Of a DNA stretch of 64,000 nucleotides, positions 26,911 through 35,636 are shown piece after piece. The notes below the pieces were generated by a model that saw nothing but the letters and a program-made list of their open reading frames with translations, was not told the DNA's origin and made no database searches. This DNA is from Pseudomonadota bacterium (GTDB lineage: Bacteria > Pseudomonadota > Alphaproteobacteria > Caulobacterales > Aquidulcibacteraceae). The DNA lies in NCBI GenBank assembly GCA_020161405.1, contig JAIUOD010000001.1, positions 620,001 to 684,000 on the forward strand, read 5' to 3'. The position numbers and the translations under genes were made by a program. The first letter of the stretch is position 1. Each line of letters opens with the position of its first letter.

Positions 26911-27480
26911 TTATGCAAATTTTGCGGCAAGTTTGGCAATACGTGCGCCATAGAATTTTGCAGTTTCAAGGTCACCTTTAAATGGTGCTTGTTCTGGTGA
27001 TGAATCAGATGGCGCAGTTGCCATTAAGCCAACCGAACCACCGCGACGGTTTAAATCATCTTCTGATGCTGCCAATGAGTTTGATGGCAAAAGCCCTAAA
27101 GAAACCCAAATTTGACCGTGCTGTGATGCAAGTGTTTGCAAATAAGCCATTGTTTGACCCTTATCACCAACCTGTGATGCAGAAACCGTAAAACCACCGC
27201 CCAATTTATCTTGCCATGCGCGGGTAAACCATTTTTTTGATGATTGATCGGCGAATTTTTTAAATTGCCATGCAGGGCCACCCATATAGGTTGGCGCACC
27301 ATAAATAATCGCCTGCGCACTATCAATTTTGTCTAATTGCGCATCATCGAGGCCGCCATCTTGACCAATTTTTAAATCCAAAGCCTCGGCGCCTTCTGAT
27401 TTAATGCCTTCAATTACGGCGTCGGCAACTTTTTGATTGTGTCCGTAACCACTGAAATAAATTACTGCTACTTTTGTCAT
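26911..27480 (-). CDS. flavodoxin-fold NAD(P)H:quinone oxidoreductase-like protein (WrbA-like)
   Basis: From ATG 27480 (the frame opens 15 nt earlier), 189 residues. The flavin phosphate-binding loop YFSGYGHNQKVA lies at residues 8-19; IYGAPTYMGGPAWQFKKF near 64 and SASQVGDKGQTM near 104 are the FMN-contacting loops of the flavodoxin/WrbA family. WrbA-type enzymes reduce quinones by two electrons and protect against redox cycling. It lies 21 bp downstream of the dioxygenase gene, and is divergent from a LysR gene, a common setting for quinone or aromatic stress genes. Confidence 0.88.
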   Translation of the reverse strand: MTKVAVIYFSGYGHNQKVADAVIEGIKSEGAEALDLKIGQDGGLDDAQLDKIDSAQAIIYGAPTYMGGPAWQFKKFADQSSKKWFTRAWQDKLGGGFTVSASQVGDKGQTMAYLQTLASQHGQIWVSLGLLPSNSLAASEDDLNRRGGSVGLMATAPSDSSPEQAPFKGDLETAKFYGARIAKLAAKFA

Positions 27481-27501
27481 TTGTTTTCCTTTCAAATTTA
27501 A

Positions 27502-28293
27502 TTATTCAAATGAATATGCATCCATCCTAAGCGATCCTAAAACTACGCTTGAATGTATTCTTTCAACTTTTGGGTTGGGGCTTGCTGCTGCACCTAATGC
27601 CACATAGATTGGCAATAAATGCTCATCAGTTGGGTGGTTTTTTTGTGCATATGGCGCAAGCCTGCGATAAGATAATAAATCACAAGTTTTGCCATTAATT
27701 AGCGCATCATGAAACCAATTAGAAAATTCAATTGACCAATCTTCTTCTTTGCCACCTTGCCAATTAATTTCGCGCAAATTGTGTGTAAAACTACCTGATG
27801 CGATAATAAGAATATTTTCTTCGCGCAATTTTGCAATTGCCCGCCCTAATTCATAATGGTGCCCTGGGCCAAGGTGGCTTTGTATTGATAATTGCAAAAC
27901 TGGAATATCAGCATTTGGATACATAAGCAAAAGCGGAACCCATGCGCCATGATCAAGACCACGCTTAGTGTCAATTTGCGACATAAGCCCATTTTGCCCA
28001 AGCATTTCGGCAATTTCACCTGCCAGTTTTGCATCACCTAGTGCATTATATTGCAATTCATATAATTTTTGTGGGAACCCGTAAAAATCATGAATTGTTT
28101 CATTTTGCGCAACGGCATTAATGCTTGGCACTTGGGTTTCCCAGTGCGCAGAAACCATTAAAATGGCGCGTGGCTTTGGTATTTGTTGCCCAAGGTTTTT
28201 CAAAAATTCGCGCGCTTCAACATTATCAAATGGCAAAGTTGGCGAACCATGAGAAACAAAATATGTTTTTTGCTTTAAAGATTTTTTTTCCAT
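27502..28293 (-). CDS. DODA-type extradiol ring-cleavage dioxygenase
   Basis: Class III extradiol dioxygenase of the LigB/YgiD group, which opens catechol-type rings such as DOPA. Metal-binding residues are in FVSHGSPTLPF near residue 12, DHGAWVPLLLMYP near 118 and GSFTHNLR near 173, and the final HPTDEHLLPIYVALGAA near 227. ATG 28293 is preferred to TTG 28299. With the following flavoprotein gene it forms a two-gene operon that may handle quinone or catechol compounds. The natural substrate is unknown. Confidence 0.9.
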   Translation of the reverse strand: MEKKSLKQKTYFVSHGSPTLPFDNVEAREFLKNLGQQIPKPRAILMVSAHWETQVPSINAVAQNETIHDFYGFPQKLYELQYNALGDAKLAGEIAEMLGQNGLMSQIDTKRGLDHGAWVPLLLMYPNADIPVLQLSIQSHLGPGHHYELGRAIAKLREENILIIASGSFTHNLREINWQGGKEEDWSIEFSNWFHDALINGKTCDLLSYRRLAPYAQKNHPTDEHLLPIYVALGAAASPNPKVERIHSSVVLGSLRMDAYSFE

Positions 28294-28315
28294 ATACAAT
28301 AAATAATACTTGCGA

Positions 28316-28334
28316 TTGCGTATACAATATGCAA
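28316..28334. promoter_or_regulatory. candidate LysR-type operator
   Basis: The 19-bp interrupted palindrome TTGC.TAT...ATA.GCAA sits between the divergent dioxygenase and LysR genes, 22 bp from the dioxygenase start. Its symmetry and position fit a LysR-family binding site. Confidence 0.45.
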
Positions 28335-28374
28335 AAATGTTTTATTATCCATGCGATTTTGATTAGGTTAAATT

Positions 28375-29256
28375 ATGGAATGGGACGATTTACAAACTTT
28401 CTTGGCAATTGCCCGTGAAGGTTCTTTGTCTGCCGCGGCGCGCGCACTAAAAACAACACAACCAACAATGGGGCGAAGGCTTCAGGCTATGGAAACCCGA
28501 ATTGGCGCACGCCTATTGGAACGCCACCCACGTGGCTATGTTCTTACTTCGCTTGGTGAAACCGTTCTTGGCAATGTTGAACGTATAGAAGCCGAAGTTA
28601 TTGCAACCGAACGCGCAATATCAGGAAAAGACATTGCCCTTGAGGGTGTGGTTCGCGTTACATGCGTTGATGTTGTTGCATCAAGAATTTTGGCACCCGC
28701 CATTGCCAAAATGCAATGTAGCCACCCCAAAATAACGGTTGAACTTAATACCGATGCACGGGCATTAAACCTTAATCGCCGCGAGGCCGATATTGCGGTC
28801 AGGCTTACAAGATTTGATGGCAATGATTTAATTGTAAAAAGACTTGGCACTTTAAAGGGCGGCTTTTTTGCATCAAAAGAATATATTAAAAAATTTGGTA
28901 TGCCTTCAACCGAAAATAGCGAAAAGCATTCAATAATTACTGTTCTTGAAGACCAATCACACCTTCCCGAAGCGCGGGCATTAATTCAGGCACTACCCAA
29001 TGCGCGCGTGGCAATTGTCACAAATAGTCGCGAAACTATGCTAAGTGCTGCATTGAATGGAATTGGCATATGTTGTGTGCCGCGCGATAGGGCTTTAGAA
29101 GAACCAACATTGGTTGAGCTTGACCTTGGAATTGAAATTGAACCGCGTGAAGTATGGCTTGGGGTTCATAAGGATATGCGCCATATGCCACGTATTCGCG
29201 CAGTTATTGATGCAATATCGGCGGGATTTGCCGAATGTAAAAAAATAGGATTATAA
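28375..29256 (+). CDS. LysR-family transcriptional regulator
   Basis: A 293-residue LysR regulator. The winged helix-turn-helix is DDLQTFLAIAREGSLSAAAR, then TTQPTMGRRLQAMETRIGARLLER (residues 3-47). The effector domain follows, with VRVTCVDVVASRILAPAI near 97 and a second subdomain around 175-260. It is divergent from the dioxygenase-flavoprotein operon with only 81 bp between, which makes that operon its probable target. Its stop is directly before the TTG start of the thioesterase gene. Confidence 0.93.
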   Translation: MEWDDLQTFLAIAREGSLSAAARALKTTQPTMGRRLQAMETRIGARLLERHPRGYVLTSLGETVLGNVERIEAEVIATERAISGKDIALEGVVRVTCVDVVASRILAPAIAKMQCSHPKITVELNTDARALNLNRREADIAVRLTRFDGNDLIVKRLGTLKGGFFASKEYIKKFGMPSTENSEKHSIITVLEDQSHLPEARALIQALPNARVAIVTNSRETMLSAALNGIGICCVPRDRALEEPTLVELDLGIEIEPREVWLGVHKDMRHMPRIRAVIDAISAGFAECKKIGL

Positions 29257-29257
29257 A

Positions 29258-30127
29258 TTGGAAGACAATAAAAAAAATATGGATTTGGTGAATAATCTAA
29301 TCGAACTTCTTACACTTGAAGAAATTGATATTGATTTATATCGCGGCCCAATCACCAAAGAACCATGGAAACGTGTCTTTGGTGGTCAAGTTGTCGGACA
29401 GGCATTAATGGCAGCTTGCAAAACTGTTGACACAAAACGTATGCCGCATTCCCTACATGCCTATTTTATGCGTCCGGGCGACCCAACAAAACCAATTATT
29501 TTTGAAGTAAAGCGCGATAGAGATGGCGGAACATTTACAAGCCGCCGCGTTGTTGCAAAACAAAGCGGAATGCCAATTTTAAACATGGCTTGTTCATTTC
29601 AAATTCAAGAGGATGGCCTTTCGCATCAATTAGATATTCCAAACCTTCCGCCACCTGATAATCTTATAAGCCGTGCCGATTTTATAAAGCAAAACCTTCA
29701 TAAATATCCTGAAAAAATGTGGCCCAACCTTCTTGCGCCACGTGCCGTTGAGTTTCGCCAGATCTTCAATGAAAACCCCGATAGTCTTGCGCAAAATTAT
29801 TGGTTCAAAATTAATGCACCCCTTCCAGAGGATCAAATTCTTCACCGCGTATTATTGGCTTATGCCACTGATTACACGCTTTTGGGGGCATGCCTTGCGC
29901 CGCATCAAAAGAATTGGTTTGATGATGATATTCAAGTTGCAAGTCTTGACCATGCAGTTTGGTTTCATGAAGATATAAAGTTCGATGATTGGCTTTTATA
30001 CACCCAAGACAGCCCATGGGCAGGTGGTGGGCGCGGCCTTAATCGCGGTATGATTTATGATCAAAGTGGCAAACTTGTTGCAAGCGTTGCGCAAGAAGCC
30101 TTAATTAGAATGCGAAAGCCCAAATAA
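29258..30127 (+). CDS. tesB: acyl-CoA thioesterase II
   Basis: Hydrolyses medium and long acyl-CoA to free acid and CoA. The TTG at 29258 follows AGGA at the end of the LysR gene; an ATG at 29279 is an alternative start. Double hotdog fold with KEPWKRVFGGQVVGQALMAA near residue 34 and HSLHAYFMRPGDP near 65. The catalytic Asp of SLDHAVWFH near 229, the Ser/Thr region DSPWAGGGRG near 250 and the Gln of VAQEALIR near 279 are all present. The length of 289 is normal. Translation may be coupled to the LysR gene. Confidence 0.94.
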   Translation: MEDNKKNMDLVNNLIELLTLEEIDIDLYRGPITKEPWKRVFGGQVVGQALMAACKTVDTKRMPHSLHAYFMRPGDPTKPIIFEVKRDRDGGTFTSRRVVAKQSGMPILNMACSFQIQEDGLSHQLDIPNLPPPDNLISRADFIKQNLHKYPEKMWPNLLAPRAVEFRQIFNENPDSLAQNYWFKINAPLPEDQILHRVLLAYATDYTLLGACLAPHQKNWFDDDIQVASLDHAVWFHEDIKFDDWLLYTQDSPWAGGGRGLNRGMIYDQSGKLVASVAQEALIRMRKPK

Positions 30128-30226
30128 TCTGTTACAAAAAATTCTTAATTCAAAAATTATATAATAAAAACTTCAAATTAGCTTAAAAAAAATGTCTTTT
30201 TAAAGGGCTAATTGCGTGCCTGCTGC

Positions 30227-30247
30227 ATTGCAAAAAAGTAATGCAAT
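30227..30247. promoter_or_regulatory. inverted repeat before the second TonB receptor
   Basis: ATTGCA and TGCAAT enclose 9 bp, ending 2 bp before the AGGAG ribosome binding site. It could be a metal-regulator operator or a small RNA hairpin. Its spacing differs by 2 bp from the Fur-like site before feoA. Confidence 0.35.
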
Positions 30248-30259
30248 CAGGAGAAACTA

Positions 30260-32596
30260 ATGAAGAAAACACTTTATTATGGCACTTTTTTAGCGGGCCT
30301 TTTATTCACTACAAGCGCTTTTGCCGATGATATTATCCCACAACAAAAGCAACAAGATAACAATGATGCAGAACAAGTAGTAGTTGTTGGAAAAGGTATT
30401 CGCCAAACACAAACCCTTAAAATTGACACGCTAAAATTACAATCAGCAGGAACAAGCCCAATAAAATTAGTTGAGCGTTTACCTGGCGTGAACTTCACGG
30501 GCGCAGATGCTTTTGGTGCTTATGAATGGGCGGTTCGCATTAGCGTTCGCGGCTTTGCGCAACAACAAATGGGCTTTACCCTTGATGGCGTTCCATTGGG
30601 CGACATGTCATACGGTAATTTCAACGGCCTTCATATTTCACGTGCCTTAATCTCTGAAAATCTTGCCGAAGTTAAAATGAGCCAAGGCGCAGGTCTTTTA
30701 AGCACAAATTCAACCTCAAATCTTGGCGGAACTTTGCAATTTGCTTCAAAGCAAGCCCAAGAGGAAAAAGGTCTTGATACCGCAATATCTTTTGGTTCAG
30801 ACACTTTATTCCGCGCCTATGGTCGCTATGATACAGGTTCAATTGAAGGTTTTGGTCGTCTTCGCCTTTATGCATCAGCTATGCATAATGAAGTAGAAAA
30901 ATGGAAAGGTGATGGAAAACAAATTCAAAACCAAGCAAATGTTGGCTTCGTTTGGCCAATTGCTGATGGTGAATTCACTGGTCTTTACTCAATCTCAAAA
31001 CGCCGTGAAGCCGATTATCAAGATTTATCAAAAGAAATGATTAATCGCCTTGGTTATGATTGGGACAATTTCGCACCAGATTGGCAATTGGCACAAAGAG
31101 TTGCAGATATTGCTATTAATCGCGGCGATATTTCTGCACCAATTACAAATGCAGCGGCTGGAACTGTATATCCTGGCAAAATCCTAACTGTTGATGATGC
31201 CTATTTCGATGCGGCAGGCTTAAGAAATGATGAGCTTACTCGTTTGGGTTACAAAGGTAATTTCAATGATAATTTAAGTTTTGATATTGCGCTTTATAAT
31301 CACAACCAAAAAGGCCAAGGCCTATGGTTTACACCTTATGTTTCACCTTTCAGCTTTGGGCAAGGCGTTGCAGGCGTAACATCGCCGGTTTCTGTTCGTA
31401 CAACTGAATATGATATGTCACGCTTGGGTAGTTTTGCATCTGTTGAATATAGAATTGGCAATCACGCAATTGAGGGTGGTTATTGGGTTGAAGACAATGA
31501 TTTCAATCAGGCACGCCGCTTCTATGCTAATACAAGAGCAATGCCTAATGATGTAATGAAATTCCAAAAAAATCCGTTTGCGACACAATGGGAATTGAAT
31601 TACAATATAAATACCCAAGTTTACCATTTGCAAGATACATGGAAATTAGCTGAAAACCTAAAATTACAATATGGTTTTAAATCAATTCATGTTGATACAA
31701 GGGCTAAAACTATCACAAATGGTTTTGTAACACCTGTGGCTGGTTCGGATACTGATCTAAAAGGAACAATCGTTTCAAAAGACAATTTCCTTCCTCAAAT
31801 TGGTGTAACTTATGATATTAATCGTAATTACCAATTATTTGCAGGCTATACTGAAAATATGCGCGCATTTGATTTGGCGCCGTTTAGCAATCTTCGTCAA
31901 GATGCTTTTAATTTTATTAAAACTAATGTAAAACCAGAAAGCTCTAACACTACTGAGGGTGGTTTGCGTTTCCGCGGTCAGAATTTCCAAGGCGTGATTG
32001 CTGCTTATTATGTTAAGTTTGATAATCGCCTTCTTTCAATCGCTCAAGGTTCAGGAATCCAAGGCAACCCAAGTATTATTACAAACGTTGGCGGCGTAGA
32101 AACCAAAGGTTTTGAAGCGGCGGGCCAATATAAATTCAACAAAGAATTTAGCCTTTATACCTCATATTCATATAATGATAGCCAGTATCAAGATGATGTT
32201 TATGATTCAAAACGCATTAATATCCTTCAAAACACCAAAGGCAAAACAGTAGTGAACGCACCAAAACATTTGCTTAAGGCTAATTTGAATTATGATAATG
32301 GCAAATATTATGCCAATTTAGGTGCTAATTATACTTCAGAGCGCGAAAGCACTTATACAAATGTTGGCGGCAGAATTGATGCTTTCACAACTGTTGACCT
32401 TGGCGCAGGTGTAAGGCTTGATACTGGTGCGCAATTTGGGCCGGTTGAAATTCAATTGAATATTACAAATCTTTTGGATGAAGAATATATTTCAACAATT
32501 GGAACCAATGGTTTTAGCGCGGCGGGTGATTCACAAACCTATATGGTTGGTGCACCGCGAAAATTCTCGCTTACATTACGTAAAAAATTCAAATAA
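30260..32596 (+). CDS. TonB-dependent outer membrane receptor
   Basis: A 778-residue receptor with signal peptide (MKKTLYYGTFLAGLLF...SAFA), TonB box AEQVVVVG near residue 37, plug domain with VERLPGVNFTG, ISVRGFAQQQMGFTLDGVPL and MSQGAGLLSTNSTSNLGGTL, and a beta barrel ending FSLTLRKKF. CAGGAG precedes the ATG. It is followed, past a hairpin, by a PhoD phosphatase gene 37 bp away, which suggests uptake of phosphate esters or another phosphorus compound (inference). It differs strongly from the other receptor in this window. Confidence 0.95.
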   Translation: MKKTLYYGTFLAGLLFTTSAFADDIIPQQKQQDNNDAEQVVVVGKGIRQTQTLKIDTLKLQSAGTSPIKLVERLPGVNFTGADAFGAYEWAVRISVRGFAQQQMGFTLDGVPLGDMSYGNFNGLHISRALISENLAEVKMSQGAGLLSTNSTSNLGGTLQFASKQAQEEKGLDTAISFGSDTLFRAYGRYDTGSIEGFGRLRLYASAMHNEVEKWKGDGKQIQNQANVGFVWPIADGEFTGLYSISKRREADYQDLSKEMINRLGYDWDNFAPDWQLAQRVADIAINRGDISAPITNAAAGTVYPGKILTVDDAYFDAAGLRNDELTRLGYKGNFNDNLSFDIALYNHNQKGQGLWFTPYVSPFSFGQGVAGVTSPVSVRTTEYDMSRLGSFASVEYRIGNHAIEGGYWVEDNDFNQARRFYANTRAMPNDVMKFQKNPFATQWELNYNINTQVYHLQDTWKLAENLKLQYGFKSIHVDTRAKTITNGFVTPVAGSDTDLKGTIVSKDNFLPQIGVTYDINRNYQLFAGYTENMRAFDLAPFSNLRQDAFNFIKTNVKPESSNTTEGGLRFRGQNFQGVIAAYYVKFDNRLLSIAQGSGIQGNPSIITNVGGVETKGFEAAGQYKFNKEFSLYTSYSYNDSQYQDDVYDSKRINILQNTKGKTVVNAPKHLLKANLNYDNGKYYANLGANYTSERESTYTNVGGRIDAFTTVDLGAGVRLDTGAQFGPVEIQLNITNLLDEEYISTIGTNGFSAAGDSQTYMVGAPRKFSLTLRKKFK

Positions 32597-32603
32597 TTAT
32601 ATT

Positions 32604-32628
32604 GGGCGGCTTTCAAAGCCGCCCTTTT
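32604..32628 (+). terminator. terminator or attenuator between TonB receptor and phoD
   Basis: GGGCGGCTTT and AAAGCCGCCC form a long GC-rich stem followed by TTTTC. The T run is short and the phosphatase start is only 15 bp downstream, so partial read-through is likely. Confidence 0.8.
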
Positions 32629-32642
32629 CATAGGTGGCTAAA

Positions 32643-33728
32643 ATGAAAATTCAAAGACGTGAATTATTAAAAATGGGTGCAATTGCAAGTGTTGCGGCAC
32701 CGCAAATTGCGAATGCTAGCGCAGAAAAAGCAATTACCAAAATCGCATGGGGTTCATGCGCAAACCAAGATAAAGAACAAAAAATTTGGGATGCCATATC
32801 AGAACGCAATCCAGAACTTTTCCTTTTTATTGGCGATAATATTTATGCCGATACGCGCGACCCGCAAATTATGGCGCAAAAGTACCAAAAACTTGCAAAT
32901 ATTCCTGAATTTAAAAAATTTCGCGCCAAAACCTCATTTTTAACCATTTGGGACGACCATGATTACGGTGAAAATGATGCAGGTGCAGATTATCCAATGA
33001 AAGAAGAAAGCCGTCGTCAATTTTGCGACTTCTGGGACATTCCCAAAGATAGCCCAAGACGAACGCGTGAAGATGGTATTTACACATCGCAAATAATGGG
33101 ACCGAATGGTAAACGTGTTCAGGTAATTTTGCCAGATTTAAGATATAATAGAACCCCAATTAAAAAATTGGATTTGGGTGGCAAAGATTATCACGCATGG
33201 GCAAAAGAATATTATGACGCAGGAAAAGAAGTTCCGGGGCCTTATGATAGAATAAGCGATGATGCCGCATCAATGCTTGGTAAAAAACAATGGGATTGGC
33301 TTGAAGGCGAATTAAAAAAGCCCGCCGATATAAGAATTATGGCCACATCATTACAATATGTTGCCGATTTTGCAGGCTGGGAAGGTTGGATAAATTATTA
33401 TCACGACCACCAAAAACTTTTGGAATCAATAAGAAAATATCGTGCCAATGGCCTATTTTGCATTTCTGGCGATACGCATTATGGCGAAATTTCAAAACTT
33501 GATACCAATGTTCCATATCCAATTTGGGATTTCACATCATCAGGTATTACCGAAGTATGGCCTGTAACACCGCCAAATAGCAGAAGAATTGGCAGTGTCT
33601 ATCGTGACCGAAATTTTGGCTTTATCGAAATTGATTGGAATAAGGGTGCTGTTCTTATTCAAATTTGCGCCGAAAATGGTGATGTGAAACTTGAACAAAA
33701 ACTCGCGCTATCTTCCCTGCGGGTTTAG
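32643..33728 (+). CDS. Tat-exported PhoD-like alkaline phosphatase
   Basis: Start at ATG 32643; a GTG 9 nt upstream is less likely. The N-terminus MKIQRRELLKMGAIASVAAP is a twin-arginine signal, so the folded enzyme is exported. PhoD-family metal and active-site segments: AWGSCANQDKEQKIW near residue 36, LFIGDNIYAD near 62, LTIWDDHDYGENDAG near 101, and the late ISGDTHYGE near 278. PhoD enzymes are Ca/Fe phosphodiesterases and monoesterases. The 361-residue size is rather short for PhoD. The gene follows a TonB receptor and is convergent with an SDR gene across a long palindrome. Confidence 0.9.
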   Translation: MKIQRRELLKMGAIASVAAPQIANASAEKAITKIAWGSCANQDKEQKIWDAISERNPELFLFIGDNIYADTRDPQIMAQKYQKLANIPEFKKFRAKTSFLTIWDDHDYGENDAGADYPMKEESRRQFCDFWDIPKDSPRRTREDGIYTSQIMGPNGKRVQVILPDLRYNRTPIKKLDLGGKDYHAWAKEYYDAGKEVPGPYDRISDDAASMLGKKQWDWLEGELKKPADIRIMATSLQYVADFAGWEGWINYYHDHQKLLESIRKYRANGLFCISGDTHYGEISKLDTNVPYPIWDFTSSGITEVWPVTPPNSRRIGSVYRDRNFGFIEIDWNKGAVLIQICAENGDVKLEQKLALSSLRV

Positions 33729-33734
33729 GTTCAA

Positions 33735-33860
33735 TTGACAAATGTATTTTTATGCGGCGAAAATGGCATATTTTGAGAACCGAAGCGCAGCGCACTTAGG
33801 TGCGTGAGCATCGGAAGCGCAGAAATATGCCATTTGCAGTCTGTAAAAATCATTTGCCAA
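33735..33860. repeat. long imperfect inverted repeat between phoD and SDR genes
   Basis: Outer arms TTG.CAAATG.ATTTTTA (33735-33752) pair with TAAAAAT.CATTTG.CAA (33844-33860). After an 8-nt internal loop, AAATGGCATATTT (33761-33773) pairs exactly with AAATATGCCATTT (33823-33835). The centre folds again: CCGA with TCGG and CGCAC with GTGCG. Base composition of the centre is GC-rich, unlike its surroundings. It may be a bidirectional terminator, or a REP/MITE-like mobile palindrome. Confidence 0.75.
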
Positions 33861-33870
33861 CAGAACCTAG

Positions 33871-34650
33871 TTATTTCATTCCCAATCGAATAGCGCCATC
33901 AAGCCTTATATTTTCGCCATTCAAATATTGGTTTTCAATTATATGGCAGGCAAGGGATGCAAATTCAGCACCCTTGCCAAGGCGCTTAGGGAAAGGAACG
34001 CTTGCGCCCAATGAATCTTGTACATTTTGTGGTAAAGATGCCATCATTGGTGTATTAAAAATCCCTGGACAAATTGCATTAATACGAATGCATTCACCCG
34101 CCAAATCGCGTGCAACAGGCAATGAAAGCCCCGCCACACCCGCTTTGGATGCTGCATAGGCCGCCTGCCCAATTTGACCGTCAAAAGCGGCAATTGATGC
34201 AGTATTGATAATAATACCTCGTTCGCCATCAATTGTATCAAGCGCCATCATGCCAGCCGCTGATTTTGCAATCATGCGGAACGTGCCGATAAGATTGATA
34301 TTTATAACTTGGGCAAAAACTTCCAATGGGAAATGTTTGATTTCCGCCGTTTCTTTGTCACGGCTTGCGGTTTTAATGCCTTTAACAATGCCCGCACAAT
34401 TTATTAAAGCACGCTCTTGACCGTTTATTTTGCGTGCTTGTGCAAAAGCATTATCAACACTTGCCTCATCGGCAATATTGCATTCGATAAAAGCTGCACC
34501 GGTTTCATAGGCAACTTTTTCACCAGCCGCTTTGTTAAGATCAAAAATTGCAACCTTTGCCCCCAATCCTGTAAGTTTTCTAACGCATGCCTCACCAAGG
34601 CCAGATGCGCCACCCGTTACAATTACTGAAAATTCTTTATTAATTATCAT
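33871..34650 (-). CDS. SDR-family 3-hydroxyacyl-CoA dehydrogenase-like protein
   Basis: A 259-residue short-chain dehydrogenase. The NAD-binding TGGASGLGEACVRKL is at residues 12-26, NCAGI near 86, and the catalytic Ser and Tyr-x3-Lys in NTASIAAFDG and AAYAASKAG near 150-170, then INAICPGIFNTPM near 191. The pattern resembles human HSD17B10 type 2 3-hydroxyacyl-CoA dehydrogenases, which act on short branched acyl-CoA and steroids. It follows an EamA transporter by 13 bp on the same strand. Substrate is not certain. Confidence 0.9.
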   Translation of the reverse strand: MIINKEFSVIVTGGASGLGEACVRKLTGLGAKVAIFDLNKAAGEKVAYETGAAFIECNIADEASVDNAFAQARKINGQERALINCAGIVKGIKTASRDKETAEIKHFPLEVFAQVININLIGTFRMIAKSAAGMMALDTIDGERGIIINTASIAAFDGQIGQAAYAASKAGVAGLSLPVARDLAGECIRINAICPGIFNTPMMASLPQNVQDSLGASVPFPKRLGKGAEFASLACHIIENQYLNGENIRLDGAIRLGMK

Positions 34651-34663
34651 TTTCCACCCAATA

Positions 34664-35548
34664 TTATATTAAAGGCTCATCAATTGGCGGGGTGTTTTTA
34701 TTACCCAAACTAGAGCCTATGCTTGCCACAATTATGAAACCAATAGCCAAAATTTGCAAAAATACCAATTTTTGTTGCAGAAAAATAAAACCGCTTAATG
34801 CTGCAAATGCTGGGTCTAAACTCATAAGAAGGCTAAAGGTGCTTTTTTTCATGCGTTTAAGTGCAAACATTTCCATTGAATATGGAATGGCACCTGAAAA
34901 AAACGTCAATACTAATGCAAAGCCAAGCCAGTTTATTAAAGGTACATTTTGCTTAATTCCAACGATTATCAATAATGGCAAAGATATTAATAAAGAAACC
35001 ACAAAGCCAAGTGCAACCGCCTGTGTTTCCCCCATGCTTTTACCAAGATTGTGACCAAAAACTATATAAGCGCCCCATGCTGCAGCCGCAATTGCCGCAA
35101 AAATCAAACCAATTGGATCAAGTTTTTGCGAGAATTCATTAGTTGGTAAAAGCAAGAATATGCCAATTGCGGCAATTATAATCCAGAGGAAATCTATTTT
35201 CTTTCTACTTGTGAAAACACTTACCAAAAGCGGTCCTGAAAATTCAATTGCAACCGCCACCCCCATTGGGATTTTATCTATTGAATAATAGAATGCACTA
35301 TTCATTATTCCCAATGATAGGCCATAGGGAATTAAGGCGCGATAATCTATTTTGCTATAATCAATCTTCCATATCTTTGAAAAAGCCCCCATTAATAGTG
35401 CGGATGCCCCCTGACGTAATGCAACTGTGGCAATGGGGCCAATTGTCGCAAACATCTTAACCGCGAAGGCCGAACCCGATTGAAATAATATTATAGCAAC
35501 TGACAAAACCATAAGTGCCATAAGGGAATTTTTGGAAGAATCATTCAT
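34664..35548 (-). CDS. EamA/DMT-family transporter (RhtA-like)
   Basis: A 294-residue inner-membrane protein with ten helices. FQSGSAFAVKMFATIGPIAT near residue 22, PLLVSVFTSRKK near 104 and the second EamA repeat with SGAIPYSMEMFALKRMKKST near 220 resemble the RhtA threonine/homoserine exporter group. The substrate is not provable. It is first of a two-gene unit with the SDR gene and divergent from a P-loop gene 88 bp away. Confidence 0.88.
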   Translation of the reverse strand: MNDSSKNSLMALMVLSVAIILFQSGSAFAVKMFATIGPIATVALRQGASALLMGAFSKIWKIDYSKIDYRALIPYGLSLGIMNSAFYYSIDKIPMGVAVAIEFSGPLLVSVFTSRKKIDFLWIIIAAIGIFLLLPTNEFSQKLDPIGLIFAAIAAAAWGAYIVFGHNLGKSMGETQAVALGFVVSLLISLPLLIIVGIKQNVPLINWLGFALVLTFFSGAIPYSMEMFALKRMKKSTFSLLMSLDPAFAALSGFIFLQQKLVFLQILAIGFIIVASIGSSLGNKNTPPIDEPLI

Positions 35549-35636
35549 ATTTTTGTCCTATTACCGTTTGCTGATTTTTCCAAATTTCGCCAAAGGTCGG
35601 GCTTCTTATTGCCAAGATTTAATTCTAGTCTTGGTC

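Noticed and set aside
30130..30160. CTGTTAC before the second TonB receptor as a Pho box
   Set aside because: Only one heptamer is recognisable; the second repeat expected after 4 bp is not present.
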